A stretch of 64,000 bases of DNA from Rana temporaria (GCF_905171775.1 NC_053494.1:123656028-123720027); one strand, 5' to 3'. Shown: positions 9,590 to 24,250, counted from the stretch's first letter. Translations and numbers: made by a program. Notes: a model not told the origin generated them from the sequence alone.

Positions 9590-12370
9590 CTTCCTACCTC
9601 CCCTGCCTGTGTCTAACCCCCCTTCCTACCACCCCTGCCTGTGTCTAACCCCCCTTCCTACCACCCATGGCTGTGTCTAACCCCCTCCCTACCACCCCTG
9701 CCTGTGTCTAACCCCCCTTCCTACCACCCCTGCCTATGTCTAACTCCCATACCCCCTCCCTTCCATCCCTGCCTGTGTCCAACTCCCATACCCTCTCCCT
9801 ACCACCCCTGGCTGTGTCTAACCCCCTCCCTACCACCCCTGCCTGTGTCTAACCCCCTCCCTACCACCCCTGCATGTGTCTAACCCCCCTTCCTACCACC
9901 CCTGCCTGTGTCCAACTCCCATACCCCCTCCCTACCACCCCTGGCTGTGTCTAACCCCCTCCCTACCACCCCTGGCTGTGTCTAACCCCCTCCCTACCAC
10001 CCCTGGCTGTGTTAAACCCCCTTCCTACCACCCCTGCCTGTGTCTAACCCCCCTTCCTACCACCCCTGCCTGTGTCTAACCCCCCTTCCTACCACCCATG
10101 GCTGTGTCTAACCCCCTCCCTACCACCCCTGCCTGTGTCTAACCCCCCTTCCTACCACCCCTGCCTATGTCTAACTCCCATACCCCCTCCCTACCATCCC
10201 TGCCTGTGTCCAACTCCCATACCCCCTCCCTACCACCCCTGGCTGTGTCTAACCCCCTCCCTACCACCACTGGCTGTGTCTAACCCCCTCCCTACCACCC
10301 CTGCCTGTGTCTAACCCCCTCCCTACCACCCCTGGCTGTGTCTAACCCCCTCCCTACCACCCCTGCCTGTGTCTAACCCCCCTTCCTACCACCCCTGCCT
10401 GTGTCCAACTCCCATACCCCCTCCCTACCACCCCTGGCTGTGTCTAACCCCCTCCCTACCACCCCTGACTGTGTCTAACCCCCTCCCTACCACCCCTGGC
10501 TGTGTCTAACCCCCTTCCTACCACCCCTGCCTGTGTCCAACTCCCATACCCCCTCCCTACCACCCCTGGCTGTGTCTAACCCCCTTCCTACCACCCCTGG
10601 CTGTGTCTAACCCCCTCCCTACCACCCCTGCCTGTGTCTAACCCCCTCCCTACCACCCCTGGCTGTGTCTAACCCCCTCCCTACCACCCCTGCCTGTGTC
10701 TAACCCCCCTTCCTACCACCCCTGCCTGTGTCCAACTCCCATATCCCCTCCCTACCACCCCTGGCTGTGTCTAACCCCCTCCCTACCACCCCTGGCTGTG
10801 TCTAACCCCCTTCCTACCACCCCTGCCTGTGTACAACTTCCATACCCCCTCCCTACCACCCCTGGCTGTGTCTAACCCCCTCCCTACCACCCCTGGCTGT
10901 GTCTAACCCCCTCCCTACCACCCCTGCCTGTGTCTAACCCCCCTCCCTACCACCCCTGGCTGTGTCTAACCCCCTTCCTACCACCCCTGCCTGTGTCTAA
11001 CCCCCCTTCCTACCACACCTGCCTGTGTCCAACTCCCATACCCCCTCCCTACCACCCCTGGCTGTGTCTAACCCCCTCCCTACCACCCCTGGCTGTGTCT
11101 AACCCCCCTTCCTACCACCCCTGCCTGTGTCCAACTCCCATACCCCCTCCCTACCACCCCTGGCTGTGTCTAACCCCCTCCCTACCACCCCTGGCTGTGT
11201 CTAACCCCCTCCCTACCACCCCTGCCTGTGTCTAACCCCCCTTCCTACCACCCCTGCCTGTGTCTAACTCCCATACCCCCTCCCTACCATCCCTGCCTGT
11301 GTCCAACTCCCATACCCCCTCCCTACCACCCCTGGCTGTGTCTAACCCCCCTTCCTACCACCCCTGCCTGTGTCTAACCCCCCTTCCTACCACCCCTGGC
11401 TGTGTCTAACCCCCCCTACCACCCCTGCCTGTGTCTAACCCTCCTTCCTACCACCCCTGCCTGTGTCTAACCCCCCTTCCTACCACCCCTGCCTGTGTCT
11501 AACCCCCCTTCCTACCACCCCTGGCTGTGTCTAACCCCCTCCCTACCACCCCTGCCTGTGTCTAACCCCCCTTCCTACGACCCCTGCCTGTGTCTAACTC
11601 CCATACCCCCTCCCTACCATCCCTGCCTGTGTCCAACTCCCATACCCCCTCCCTACCACCCCTGGCTGTGTCTAACCCCCTCCCTACCACCCCTGCCTGT
11701 GTCTAACCCCCCTTCCTACCACCCCTGCCTGTGTCCAACTCCCATACCCCCTCCCTACCACCCCTGGCTGTGTCTAACCCCCTCCCTACCACCCCTGGCT
11801 GTGTCTAACCCCCTCCCTACCACCCCTGGCTGTGTCTAACCCCCTCCCTACCACCCCTGGCTGTGTCTAACCCCCTCCCTACCACCCCTGGCTGTGTCTA
11901 ACCCCCTCCCTACCACCCCTGCCTGTGTCTAACCCCCCTTCCTACCACCCCTGCCTGTGTCCAACTCCCATACCCCCTCCCTACCACCCCTGGTTGTGTC
12001 TAACCCCCTCCCTACCACCCCTGCCTGTGTCTAACCCCCTCCCTACCACCCCTGGCTGTGTCTAACCCCCTTCCTACCACCCCTGCCTGTGTCCAACTCC
12101 CATACCCCCTCCCTACCACCCCTGGCTGTGTCTAACCCCCTCCCTACCACCCCTGGCTGTGTCTAACCCCCTCCCTACCACCCATGCCTGTGTCTAACCC
12201 CCCTTCCTACCACCCCTGCCTGTGTCTAACTCCCATACCCCCTCCCTACCATCCCTGCCTGTGTCCAACTCCCATACCCCCTCCCTACCACCCCTGGCTG
12301 TGTCTAACCCCCTCCCTACCACGCCTACCTGTGTCTAATCCCCTCCCTACCACCCCTGGCTGTGTCTAAC
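9590..12370 (+). repeat. Higher-order block A, first copy
   Basis: Diagnostic variants here recur downstream: TGCATGTGTC at 9871 and 14952; GTTAAACCCC at 10011 and 15092 (both offset 5081); ATATCCCC at 10741 and 15980; GTACAACTTCC at 10831 and 16070; TTCCTACGA at 11572 and 16811 (all offset 5239); ACGCCTACCTGTG at 12321 and 17681 (offset 5360). The growing offset shows later small gains within the second copy. Confidence 0.85.
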
Positions 12371-12859
12371 CCTCTCCCTACCACCCCTGCCTGTGTCTAA
12401 CCCCCCTTCCTACCACCCCTGCCTGTGTCCAACTCCCATACCCCCTCCCTACCACCCCTGGCTGTGTCTAACCCCCTCCCTACCACCCCTGGCTGTGTCT
12501 AACCCCCTCCCTACCACCCCTGGCTGTGTCTAACCCCCTCCCTACCACCCCTGCCTGTGTCTAACCCCCCTTCCTACCACCCCTGCCTGTGTCCAACTCC
12601 CATACCCCCTCCCTACCACCCCTGGCTGTGTCTAACCCCCCTCCCTACCACCCCTGCCTGTCTCCAACTCCCATACCCCCTCCCTACCATCCCTGCCTGT
12701 GTCCAACTCCCATACCCCCTCCCTACCACCCCTGGCTGTGTCTAACCCCCCTTCCTACCATCCCTGCCTGTGTCCAACTCCCATACCCCCTCCCTACCAC
12801 CCCTGGCTGTGTCTAACCCCCTCCCTACCACCCCTGGCTGTGTCTAACCCCCTCCCTAC

Positions 12860-14060
12860 CACGCTTACCTGTGTCTAATCCCCTCCCTACCACCCCTGGC
12901 TGTGTCTAACCCTCTCCCTACCACCCCTGCCTGTGTCTAACCCCCCTTCCTACCACCCCTGCCTGTGTCCAACTCCCATACCCCCTCCCTACCACCCCTG
13001 GCTGTGTCTAACCCCCTCCCTACCACCCCTGGCTGTGTCTAACCCCCTCCCTACCACCCCTGGCTGTGTCTAACCCCCTCCCTACCACCCCTGCCTGTGT
13101 CTAACCCCCCTTCCTACCACCCCTGCCTGTGTCCAACTCCCATACCCCCTCCCTACCCCCCCTGGCTGTGTCTAACCCCCTCCCTACCACCCCTGGCTGT
13201 GTCTAACCCCCTCCCTACCACCCCTGGCCGTGTTTAACCCCCTTCCTACCACCCCTGCCTGTGTCTAACCCCCCTTCCTACCACCCCTGCCTGTGTCTAA
13301 CCCCCCTTCCTACCACCCATGGCTGTGTCTAACCCCCTCCCTACCACCCCTGCCTGTGTCTAACCCCCCTTCCTACCACCCCTGCCTATGTCTAACTCCC
13401 ATACCCCCTCCCTACCATCCCTGCCTGTGTCCAACTCCCATACCCCCTCCCTACCACCCCTGGCTGTGTCTAATCCCCTCCCTACCACCACTGGCTGTGT
13501 CTAACCCCCTCCCTACCACCCCTGCCTGTGTCTAACCCCCTCCCTACCACCCCTGGCTGTGTCTAACCCCCTCCCTACCACCCCTGCCTGTGTCTAACCC
13601 CCCTTCCTACCACCCCTGCCTGTGTCCAACTCCCATACCCCCTCCCTACCACCCCTGGCTGTGTCTAACCCCCTCCCTACCACCCCTGGCTGTGTCTAAC
13701 CCCCTTCCTACCACCCCTGCCTGTGTCCAACTCCCATACCCCCTCCCTACCACCCCTGGCTGTGTCTAACCCCTCCCTTTCACCCCTGGCTGTGTCTAAC
13801 CCCCTCCCTACCACCCCTGCCTGTGTCTAACCCCCTCCCTACCACCCCTGGCTGTGTCTAACCCCCTCCCTACCACCCCTGCCTGTGTCTAACCCCCCTT
13901 CCTACCACCCCTGCCTGTGTCCAACTCCCATACCCCCTCCCTACCACCCCTGGCTGTGTCTAACCCCCTCCCTACCACCCCTGGCTGTGTCTAACCCCCT
14001 TCCTACCACCCCTGCCTGTGTCCAACTTCCATACCCCCTTCCTACCACCCCTGCCTGTGT
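12860..14060 (+). repeat. Higher-order block B, first copy
   Basis: The variants GGCCGTGTTTAAC (13226 and 17883, offset 4657), CTCCCTTTCACCCC (about 13773 and 18423, offset about 4650) and CCAACTTCCATACCCCC (about 14021 and 18672) link this segment to 17.7-18.7 kb. A local duplication of 540 bp links 12321 and 12861 (ACGCCTACC and ACGCTTACC). Confidence 0.75.
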
Positions 14061-14669
14061 CTAACCCCCCTTCCTACCACCCCTGGCTGTGTCTAACCCC
14101 CTCCCTACCACCCCTGCCTGTGTCTAACCCCCCTTCCTACCACCCCTGCCTGTGTCTAACTCCCATACCCCCTCCCTACCATCCCTGCCTGTGTCCAACT
14201 CCCATACCCCCTCCCTACCACCCCTGGCTGTGTCTAACCCCCTCCCTACCACCCCTGGCTGTGTCTAACCCCCTCCCTACCACCCCTGGCTGTGTCTAAC
14301 CCCCTCCCTACCACCCCTGCCTGTGTCTAACCCCCCTTCCTACCACCCCTGCCTGTGTCTAACTCCCATACCCCCTCCCTACCATCCCTGCCTGTGTCCA
14401 ACTCCCATACCCCCTCCCTACCACCCCTGGCTGTGTCTAACCCCCTCCCTACCACCCCTGGCTGTGTCTAATCCCCTCCCTACCACCCCTGGCTGTGTCT
14501 AACCCCCTCCCTACCACCCCTGCCTGTGTCTAACCCCCCTTCCTACCACCCCTGCCTGTGTCCAACTCCCATACCCCCTCCCTACCACCCCTGGCTGTGT
14601 CTAACCCCCTCCCTACCACCCCTGGCTGTGTCTAACCCCCTCCCTACCACCCCTGGCTGTGTTTAACCC

Positions 14670-17600
14670 CCTTCCTACCACCCCTGCCTGTGTCTAACCC
14701 CCCTTCCTACCACCCCTGCCTGTGTCTAACCCCCCTTCCTACCACCCATGGCTGTGTCTAACCCCCTCCCTACCACCCCTGCCTGTGTCTAACCCCCCTT
14801 CCTACCACCCCTGCCTATGTCTAACTCCCATACCCCCTCCCTTCCATCCCTGCCTGTGTCCAACTCCCATACCCCCTCCCTACCACCCCTGGCTGTGTCT
14901 AACCCCCTCCCTACCACCCCTGCCTGTGTCTAACCCCCTCCCTACCACCCCTGCATGTGTCTAACCCCCCTTCCTACCACCCCTGCCTGTGTCCAACTCC
15001 CATACCCCCTCCCTACCACCCCTGGCTGTGTCTAACCCCCTCCCTACCACCCCTGGCTGTGTCTAACCCCCTCCCTACCACCCCTGGCTGTGTTAAACCC
15101 CCTTCCTACCACCCCTGCCTGTGTCTAACCCCCCTTCCTACCACCCCTGCCTGTGTCTAACCCCCCTTCCTACCACCCATGGCTGTGTCTAACCCCCTCC
15201 CTACCACCCCTGCCTGTGTCTAACCCCCCTTCCTACCACCCCTGCCTATGTCTAACTCCCATACCCCCTCCCTACCACCCCTGGCTGTGTTAAACCCCCT
15301 TCCTACCACCCCTGCCTGTGTCTAACCCCCCTTCCTACCACCCCTGCCTGTGTCTAACCCCCCTTCCTACCACCCATGGCTGTGTCTAACCCCCTCCCTA
15401 CCACCCCTGCCTGTGTCTAACCCCCCTTCCTACCATCCCTGCCTGTGTCCAACTCCCATACCCCCTCCCTACCACCCCTGGCTGTGTCTAACCCCCTCCC
15501 TACCACCACTGGCTGTGTCTAACCCCCTCCCTACCACCCCTGCCTGTGTCTAACCCCCTCCCTACCACCCCTGGCTGTGTCTAACCCCCTCCCTACCACC
15601 CCTGCCTGTGTCTAACCCCCCTTCCTACCACCCCTGCCTGTGTCCAACTCCCATACCCCCTCCCTACCACCCCTGGCTGTGTCTAACCCCCTCCCTACCA
15701 CCCCTGACTGTGTCTAACCCCCTCCCTACCACCCCTGGCTGTGTCTAACCCCCTTCCTACCACCCCTGCCTGTGTCCAACTCCCATACCCTCTCCCTACC
15801 ACCCCTGGCTGTGTCTAACCCCCTCCCTACCACCCCTGGCTGTGTCTAACCCCCTCCCTACCACCCCTGCCTGTGTCTAACCCCCTCCCTACCACCCCTG
15901 GCTGTGTCTAACCCCCTCCCTACCACCCCTGCCTGTGTCTAACCCCCCTTCCTACCACCCCTGCCTGTGTCCAACTCCCATATCCCCTCCCTACCACCCC
16001 TGGCTGTGTCTAACCCCCTCCCTACCACCCCTGGCTGTGTCTAACCCCCTTCCTACCACCCCTGCCTGTGTACAACTTCCATACCCCCTCCCTACCACCC
16101 CTGGCTGTGTCTAACCCCCCTCCCTACCACCCCTGGCTGTGTCTAACCCCCTCCCTACCACCCCTGCCTGTGTCTAACCCCCCTCCCTACCACCCCTGGC
16201 TGTGTCTAACCCACTTCCTACCACCCCTGTCTGTGTCTAACCCCCCTTCCTACCACACCTGCCTGTGTCCAACTCCCATACCCCCTCCCTACCACCCCTG
16301 GCTGTGTCTAACCCCCTCCCTACCACCCCTGGCTGTGTCTAACCCCCTTCCTACCACCCCTGCCTGTGTCCAACTCCCATACCCCCTCCCTACCACCCCT
16401 GGCTGTGTCTAACCCCCTCCCTACCACCCCTGGCTGTGTCTAACCCCCTCCCTACCACCCCTGCCTGTGTCTAACCCCCCTTCCTACCACCCCTGCCTGT
16501 GTCTAACTCCCATACCCCCTCCCTACCATCCCTGCCTGTGTCCAACTCCCATACCCCCTCCCTACCATCCCTGGCTGTGTCTAACCCCCCTTCCTACCAC
16601 CCCTGCCTGTGTCTAACCCCCCTTCCTACCACCCCTGGCTGTGTCAAACCCCCCCTACCACCCCTGCCTGTGTCTAACCCTCCTTCCTACCACCCCTGCC
16701 TGTGTCTAACCCCCCTTCCTACCACCCCTGCCTGTGTCTAACCCCCCTTCCTACCACCCCTGGCTGTGTCTAACCCCCTCCCTACCACCCCTGCCTGTGT
16801 CTAACCCCCCTTCCTACGACCCCTGCCTGTGTCTAACTCCCATACCCCCTCCCTACCATCCCTGCCTGTGTCCAACTCCCATACCCCCTCCCTACCACCC
16901 CTGGCTGTGTCTAACCCCCTCCCTACCACCCCTGGCTGTGTCTAACCTCCTCCCTACCACCCCTGGCTGTGTCTAACCCCCTCCCTACCACCCCTGCCTG
17001 TGTCTAACCCCCCTCCCTACCACCCCTGCCTGTGTCTAACCCCCCTTCCTACCACCCCTGCCTGTGTCTAACCCCCTCCCTACCACCCCTGCCTGTGTCT
17101 AACCCCCCTCCCTACCACCCCTGCCTGTGTCTAACCCCCCTTCCTACCACCCCTGGCTGTGTCTAACCCCCTCCCTACCACCCCTGGCTGTGTCTAACCC
17201 CCCTCCCTACCACCCCTGCCTGTGTCTAACCCCCTCCCTACCACCCCTGGCTGTGTCTAACCCCCTCCCTACCACCCCCTGCCTGTGTCTAACCCCCCTT
17301 CCTACCACCCCTGCCTGTGTCCAACTCCCATACCCCCTCCCTACCACCCCTGCCTGTGTCTAACCCCCTCCCTACCACCCCTGCCTGTGTCTAACCCCCT
17401 CCCTACCACCCCTGGCTGTGTCTAACCCCCTTCCTACCACCCCTGCCTGTGTCCAACTCCCATACCCCCTCCCTACCACCCCTGGCTGTGTCTAACCCCC
17501 TCCCTACCACTCCTGGCTGTGTCTAACCCCCTCCCTACCACCCCTGCCTGTGTCTAACCCCCCTTCCTACCACCCCTGCCTGTGTCTAACTCCCATACCC

Positions 17601-17730
17601 CCTCCCTACCATCCCTGCCTGTGTCCAACTCCCATACCCCCTCCCTACCACCCCTGGCTGTGTCTAACCCCCTCCCTACCACGCCTACCTGTGTCTAATC
17701 CCCTCCCTACCACCCCTGGCTGTGTCTAAC
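14670..17730 (+). repeat. Higher-order block A, second copy
   Basis: This is the downstream copy of 9590-12370, carrying the same rare variants in the same order. An extra GTTAAACCCC at 15289 and shifted offsets indicate a roughly 160-bp gain between 15.1 and 15.9 kb relative to the first copy. Confidence 0.85.
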
Positions 17731-20289
17731 CCCCTCCCTACCACCCCTGCCTGTGTCTAACCCCCCTTCCTACCACCCCTGCCTGTGTCCAACTCCCATA
17801 CCCCCTCCCTACCCCCCCCTGGCTGTGTCTAACCCCCTCCCTACCACCCCTGGCTGTGTCTAACCCCCTCCCTATCACCCCTGGCCGTGTTTAACCCCCT
17901 TCCTACCACCCCTGCCTGTGTCTAACCCCCCTTCCTACCACCCCTGCCTGTGTCTAACCCCCCTTCCTACCACCCATGGCTGTGTCTAACCCCCTCCCTA
18001 CCACCCCTGCCTGTGTCTAACCCCCCTTCCTACCACCCCTGCCTATGTCTAACTCCCATACCCCCTCCCTACCATCCCTGCCTGTGTCTAACCCCCTCCC
18101 TACCACCCCTGGCTGTGTCTAACCCCCTCCCTACCACCACTGGCTGTGTCTAACCCCCTCCCTACCACCCCTGCCCGTGTCTAACCCCCTCCCTACCACC
18201 CCTGGCTGTGTCTAACCCCCTCCCTACCACCCCTGCCTGTGTCTAACCCCCCTTCCTACCACCCCTGCCTGTGTCCAACTCTCATACCCCCTCCCTACCA
18301 CCCCTGGCTGTGTCTAACCCCCTCCCTACCACCCCTGGCTGTGTCTAACCCCCTTCCTACCACCCCTGCCTGTGTCCAACTCCCATACCCCCTCCCTACC
18401 ACCCCTGGCTGTGTCTAACCCCCTCCCTTTCACCCCTGGCTGTGTCTAACCCCCTCCCTACCACCCCTGCCTGTGTCTAACCCCCTCCCTACCACCCCTG
18501 CCTGTGTCTAACCCCCTCCCTACCACCCCTGCCTGTGTCTAACCCCCCTTCCTACCACCCCTGCCTGTGTCCAACTCCCATACCCCCTCCCTACCACCCC
18601 TGGCTGTGTCTAACCCCCTCCCTACCACCCCTGGCTGTGTCTAACCCCCTTCCTACCACCCCTGCCTGTGTCCAACTTCCATACCCCCTCCCTACCACCC
18701 CTGGCTGTGTCTAACCCCCTCCCTACCACCCCTGGCTGTGTCTAACCCCCTCCCTACCACCCCTGCCTGTGTCTAACCCCCCTCCCTACCACCCCTGGCT
18801 GTGTCTAACCCCCTCCCTACCACCCCTGCCTGTGTCTAACCCCCCTTCCTACCACCCCTGCCTGTGTCCAACTCCCATACCCCCTCCCTACCACCCCTGG
18901 CTGTGTCTAACCCCCTCCCTACCACCCCTGGCTGTGTCTAACCCCCTTCCTACCACCCCTGCCTGTGTCCAACTCCCATACCCCCTCCCTACCACCCCTG
19001 GCTGTGTCTAACCCCCTCCCTACCACCCCTGGCTGTGTCTAACCCCCTCCCTACCACCCCTGCCTGTGTCTAACCCCCCTTCCTACCACCCCTGCCTGTG
19101 TCTAACTCCCATACCCCTCCCTACCATCCCTGCCTGTGTCCAACTCCCATACCCCCTCCCTACCACCCCTGGCTGTGTCTAACCCCCCTTCCTACCACCC
19201 CTGCCTGTGTCTAACCCCCTTCCTACCACCCCTGGCTGTGTCTAACCCCCTCCCTACCACCCCTGCCTGTGTCTAACCCCTCCTTCCTACCACCCCTGCC
19301 TGTGTCTAACCCCCCTTCCTACCACCCCTGCCTGTGTCTAACCCCCTTCCTACCACCCCTGGCTGTGTCTAACCCCCTCCCTACCACCCCTGCCTGTGTC
19401 TAACCCCCTTCCTACGACCCCTGCCTGTGTCTAACTCCCATACCCCCTCCCTACCATCCCTGCCTGTGTCCAACTCCCATACCCCCTCCCTACCACCCCT
19501 GGCTGTGTCTAACCCCCTTCCTACCACCCCTGGCTGTGTCTAACCCCCTCCCTACCACCCCTGGCTGTGTCTAACCCCCTCCCTACCACCCCTGCCTGTG
19601 TCTAACCCCCCTTCCTACCACCCCTGCCTGTGTCCAACTCCCATACCCCCTCCCTACCACCCCTGGCTGTGTCTAACCCCCTCCCTACCACCCCTGACTG
19701 TGTCTAAACCCCCTCCCTACCACCCCTGGCTGTGTCTAACCCCCTTCCTACCACCCCTGCCTGGGTCCAACTCCCATACCCCCTCCCTACCACCCCTAGC
19801 TGTGTCTAACCCCCTCCCTACCACCCCTGGCTGTGTCTAACCCCTCCCTACCACCCCTGCCTTTGTCTAACCCCCTCCCTACAACCCCTGGCTGTGTCTA
19901 ACCCCCTCCCTACCACCCCTGCCTGTTCTCTAACCCCCTTCCTACCACCCCTGCCTGTGTCCAACTCCCATACCCCCTCCCTACCACCCCTGGCTGTGTC
20001 TAACCCCCTCCCTACCACCCCTGGCTGTGTCTAACCCCCTTCCTACCACCCCTGCCTGTGTCCAACTTCCATTCCCCCTCCCTACCACCCCTGGCTGTGT
20101 CTAACCCCCTCCCTACCACCCCTGGCTGTGTCTAACCCCCTCCCTACCACCCCTGCCTGTGTCTAACCCCCTCCCTACCACCCCTGGCTGTGTCTAACCC
20201 CCTCCCTACCACCCCTGCCTGTGTCTAACCCCCCTTCCTACCACCCCTGCCTGTGTCCAACTCCCATACCCCCTCCCTACCACCCCTGG

Positions 20290-23200
20290 CTGTGTCTAAC
20301 CCCCTCCTACCACCCCTGGCTGTGTCTAACCCCCTTCCTACCACCCCTGCCTGTGTCCAACTCCCATACCCCCTCCCTACCACCCCTGGCCTGTGTCTAA
20401 CCCCCTCCCTACCACCCCTGGCTGTGTCTAACCCCCTCCCTACCACCCCTGGCCTGTGTCTAACCCCCTTCCTACCACCCCTGCCTGTGTCTAACTCCCA
20501 TACCCCCTCCCTACCTGTGTCCAACTCCCATAACCCCTCCCTACCACCCCTGGCTGTGTCTAACCCCCCTTCCTACCACCCCTGCCTATGTCTAACCCCC
20601 CTTCCTACCACCCCTGGCTGTGTCCTAACCCCCTCCCTACCACCCCTGCCTGTGTCTAACCCCCCTTCCTACCACCCCTGCCTGTGTCCTAACTCCCACC
20701 TTCCTACCACCCCTGCCTGTGTCTAACCCCCCTTCCTACCACCCCTGCTGTGTCTAACCCCCTCCCTACCACCCCTGCTGTGTCTAACCCCCTTCCTACC
20801 ACCCCTGCCTGTGTCCAACTCCCATACCCCCTCCCTACCACCCCTGGCTGTGTCTAACCCCCTCCCTACCACCCCTGCTGTGTCTAATCCCCTCCCTACC
20901 ACCCCTGCCTGTGTCTAACCCCCTCCCTACCACCCCTGGCTGTGTCTAACCCCCTCCCTACCACCCCTGCCTGTGTCTAACCCCCCTTCCTACCACCCCT
21001 GCCTGTGTCCAACTCCCATACCCCCTCCCTACCACCCCTGGCTGTGTCTAACCCCCTCCCTACCACCCCTGCTGTGTCTAACCCCCTTCCCTACCACCCC
21101 TGCCTGTGTCTACCCCCTTCCTACCACCCCTGGCTGTGTCTAACCCCCCTCCCTACCACCCTGGCTGTGTCTAACCCCCCTTCCTACCACCCCTGGCTAT
21201 GTCTAACCCCCATCCCTACCACCCCTGGCTGTGTCTAACCCCCCTCCCTACCACCCCTGCCTGTGTCTAACACCCCCTCCTACCACCCTGCCTGTGTCCA
21301 ACTCCCATACCCCCTCCTACCACCCCTGGCTGTGTCTAACCCCCTCCCTACCACCCCTGGCTGTGTCTAACCCCCTCCCTTACCACCCCTGGCTGTGTCT
21401 AAAACCCCCTCCCTACCACCCCTGCCTGTGTCTAACCCCCTCCCTACCACCCCTGGCTGTGTCTAACCCCCTCCTACCACCCCTGCCTGTGTCTAACCCC
21501 CCTTCCTACCACCCCTGCCTGTGTCCAACTCCCATACCCCCTCCCTACCACCCTGCCTGTGTCTAACCCCCTCCCTACCACCCCTGCCTGTGTCTAACCC
21601 CCTCCTACCACCCCTGGCTGTGTCTAACCCCCCTTCCTACCACCCTGCCTGTGTCCAACTCCCATACCCCCTCCCTACCACCCCTGGCTGTGTCTAACCC
21701 CCTCCCTACCACCCCTGGCTGTGTCTAACCCCCTCCCTACCACCCCTGCCTGTGTCTAACCCCCCTTCCAACCACCCCTGCCTGTGTCTAACTCCCATAC
21801 CCCCTCCCTACCACCCTGCCTGTGTCTAACCCCCCTCCCTACCACCCCTGGCTGTGTCTAACCCCCTCCCTACCACCCCCTCCCTACCACCCCTGGCTGT
21901 GTCCTAACCCCCTCCCTACCACCCCTGGCCTGTGTCTAACCCCACTTCCTACCACCCCTGCCTGTGTCCAACTCCATACCCCCTCCCTACCACCCCTGCT
22001 GTGTCTAACCCCCTCCCTACCACCCCTGGCTGTGTCTAACCCCCTCCCTACCACCCCTGCTGTGTCTAACCCCCCTTCCCTACCACCCCTGCCTGTGTCT
22101 AACTCCAACCCCTCCCTACCATCCCCTGCCTGTGTCCAACTCCCATACCCCCTCCCTACCACCCCTGGCTGTGTCTAACCCCCTCCCTACCACCCCTGGC
22201 TGTGTCTAACCCCCTTCCTACCACCCCTGCCTGTGTCCAACTCCCATTCCCCCTCCCTACCACCCCTGGCTGTGTCTAACCCCCTCCCTACCACCCCTGC
22301 CTGTGTCTAACCCCCCTTCCTACCACCCCTGCCTGTGTCTAACCCCCTCCCTACCACCCCTGCTGTGTCTAACCCCCCTCCTACCACCCTGCCTGTGTCT
22401 AACCCCCTTCCTACCACCCTGCCTGTGTCTAACCCCTCCCTTCCTACCACCCCTGGCTGTGTCTAACCCCCTCCCTACCACCCCTGCTGTGTCTAACCCC
22501 CCTCCTACCACCCCTGGCTGTGTCTAACCCCCTTCCTACCACCCCTGCCTGTGTCCAACTCCATACCCCCTCCCTACCACCCCTGGCTGTGTCTAACCCC
22601 CTCCCTACCACCCCTGGCTGTGTCTAACCCCCTCCCTACCACCCCTGGCTGTGTCTAACCCCCTCCCCCCCCCCCCTGCCTGTGTCTAACCCCCTCCTAC
22701 CACCCCTGCCTGTGTCCAACTCCCATACCCCCCCCCACCACCCCTGGCTGTGTCTAACCCCCTCCCTACCACCCCTGGCTGTGTCTAACCCCCCCTACCA
22801 CCCCTGGCCGTGTTTAACCCCCTCCCCCCACCCCTGCCTGTGTCTAACCCCCCTTCCTACCACCCCTGCCTGTGTCTAACCCCCCTTCCTACCACCCATG
22901 GCTGTGTCTAACCCCCTCCCTACCACCCCTGCCTGTGTCTAACCCCCTTCCTACCACCCCTGCCTGTGTCTAATCCATACCCCCACCCCTACCACCCTGC
23001 CTGTGTCAACTCCCATACCCCCTTCTACCACCCCTGCCTGTGTCTAACCCCTCCCTACCACCCCTGCCTGTGTCTAACCCCCCTCCCACCCCTGGCTGTG
23101 TCTAACACCCCTCCCTACCACCCCCTGCCTGTGTCTAACCGCCCCTTCCTACCACCCTGCCTGTGTCCAACTCCCATACCCCCTCCCTACCCCCCCTGCT

Positions 23201-24250
23201 GTGTCTAACCCCCTCCCTACCACCCCTGACTGTGTCTAACCCCCTCCCTACCACCCCTGCTGTGTCTAACCCCCTTCCTACCACACCTGCCTGTGTCCAA
23301 CTCCCATACCCCCTCCCTACCACCCCTGCCTGTGTCTAACCCCCCCTCCTACCACCCCTGGCTGTGTCTAACCCGCCTCCCTACCACCCCTGCCTGTGTC
23401 TAACCCCCTCCCTACCACCTCTGCTGTGTCTAATCCCCTCCCTACCACCCCTGCCTGTGTCTATCCCCCCCTTCCTACCACCCCTGCCTGTGTCCAACTC
23501 CCATACCCCCTCCCTACCACCCCTGGCTGTGTCTAACCCCCTCCCTACCACCCCTGGCTGTGTCTAACCCCCCTCCCTACCACCCCTGCCTGTGTCTAAC
23601 CCCCCTCCCTACCACCCCTGGCTGTGTCTAACCCCCTCCTACCACCCCTGCTGTGTCTAACCCCCTCCCTACCACCCCTGCCTGTGTCTAACCCCCCTCC
23701 CTACCACCCCTGGCTGTTTCTAACCCCCTCCCTACCACCCCTGCCTGTGTCTAACCCCCTTCCTACCACCCCTGCCTGTGTCCAACTCCCATACCCCCTC
23801 CCTACCACCCCTGGCTGTGTCTAACCCCCTCCCTACCACCCCTGACTGTGTCTAACCCCCTCCCTACCACCCCTGGCTGTGTCTAACCCCCTTCCTACCA
23901 CCCCTGCCTGTGTCTAACCCCCCTCCCTACCACCCCTGGCTGTGTCTAACCCCCCTTCCTACCACCCCTGCCTGTGTCCAACTCCCATACCCCCTCCCTA
24001 CCACCCCTGGCTGTGTCTAACCCCCTCCCTACCACCCCTGGCTGTGTCTAACCCCCTCCCTACCACCCCTGGCTGTGTCTAACCCCCCTTCCTACCACCC
24101 CTGCCTGTGTCCAACTCCCATAACCCCCCTTCCTACCACCCCTGCTGTGTCTAACCCCCTCCCTACCACCCCTGGCTGTGTCTAACCCTCCCTACCACCC
24201 CTGCCTGTGTCTAACCCCCCTTCCACCCCTGCCTGTGTCTAACTCCCCTC
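20290..24250 (+). other. Array zone rich in 1-base deletions
   Basis: Units here repeatedly read CCCTGCTGTGTC, ACCACCCTGCC, CCCCTCCTACC or CCCTGGCCTGTG, each one base off the standard unit, plus a 14-C run near 22664. Such changes are scarce before 20.2 kb and after 24.3 kb. They sit in homopolymers, which points to long-read consensus error or collapse rather than biology. Confidence 0.7.
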
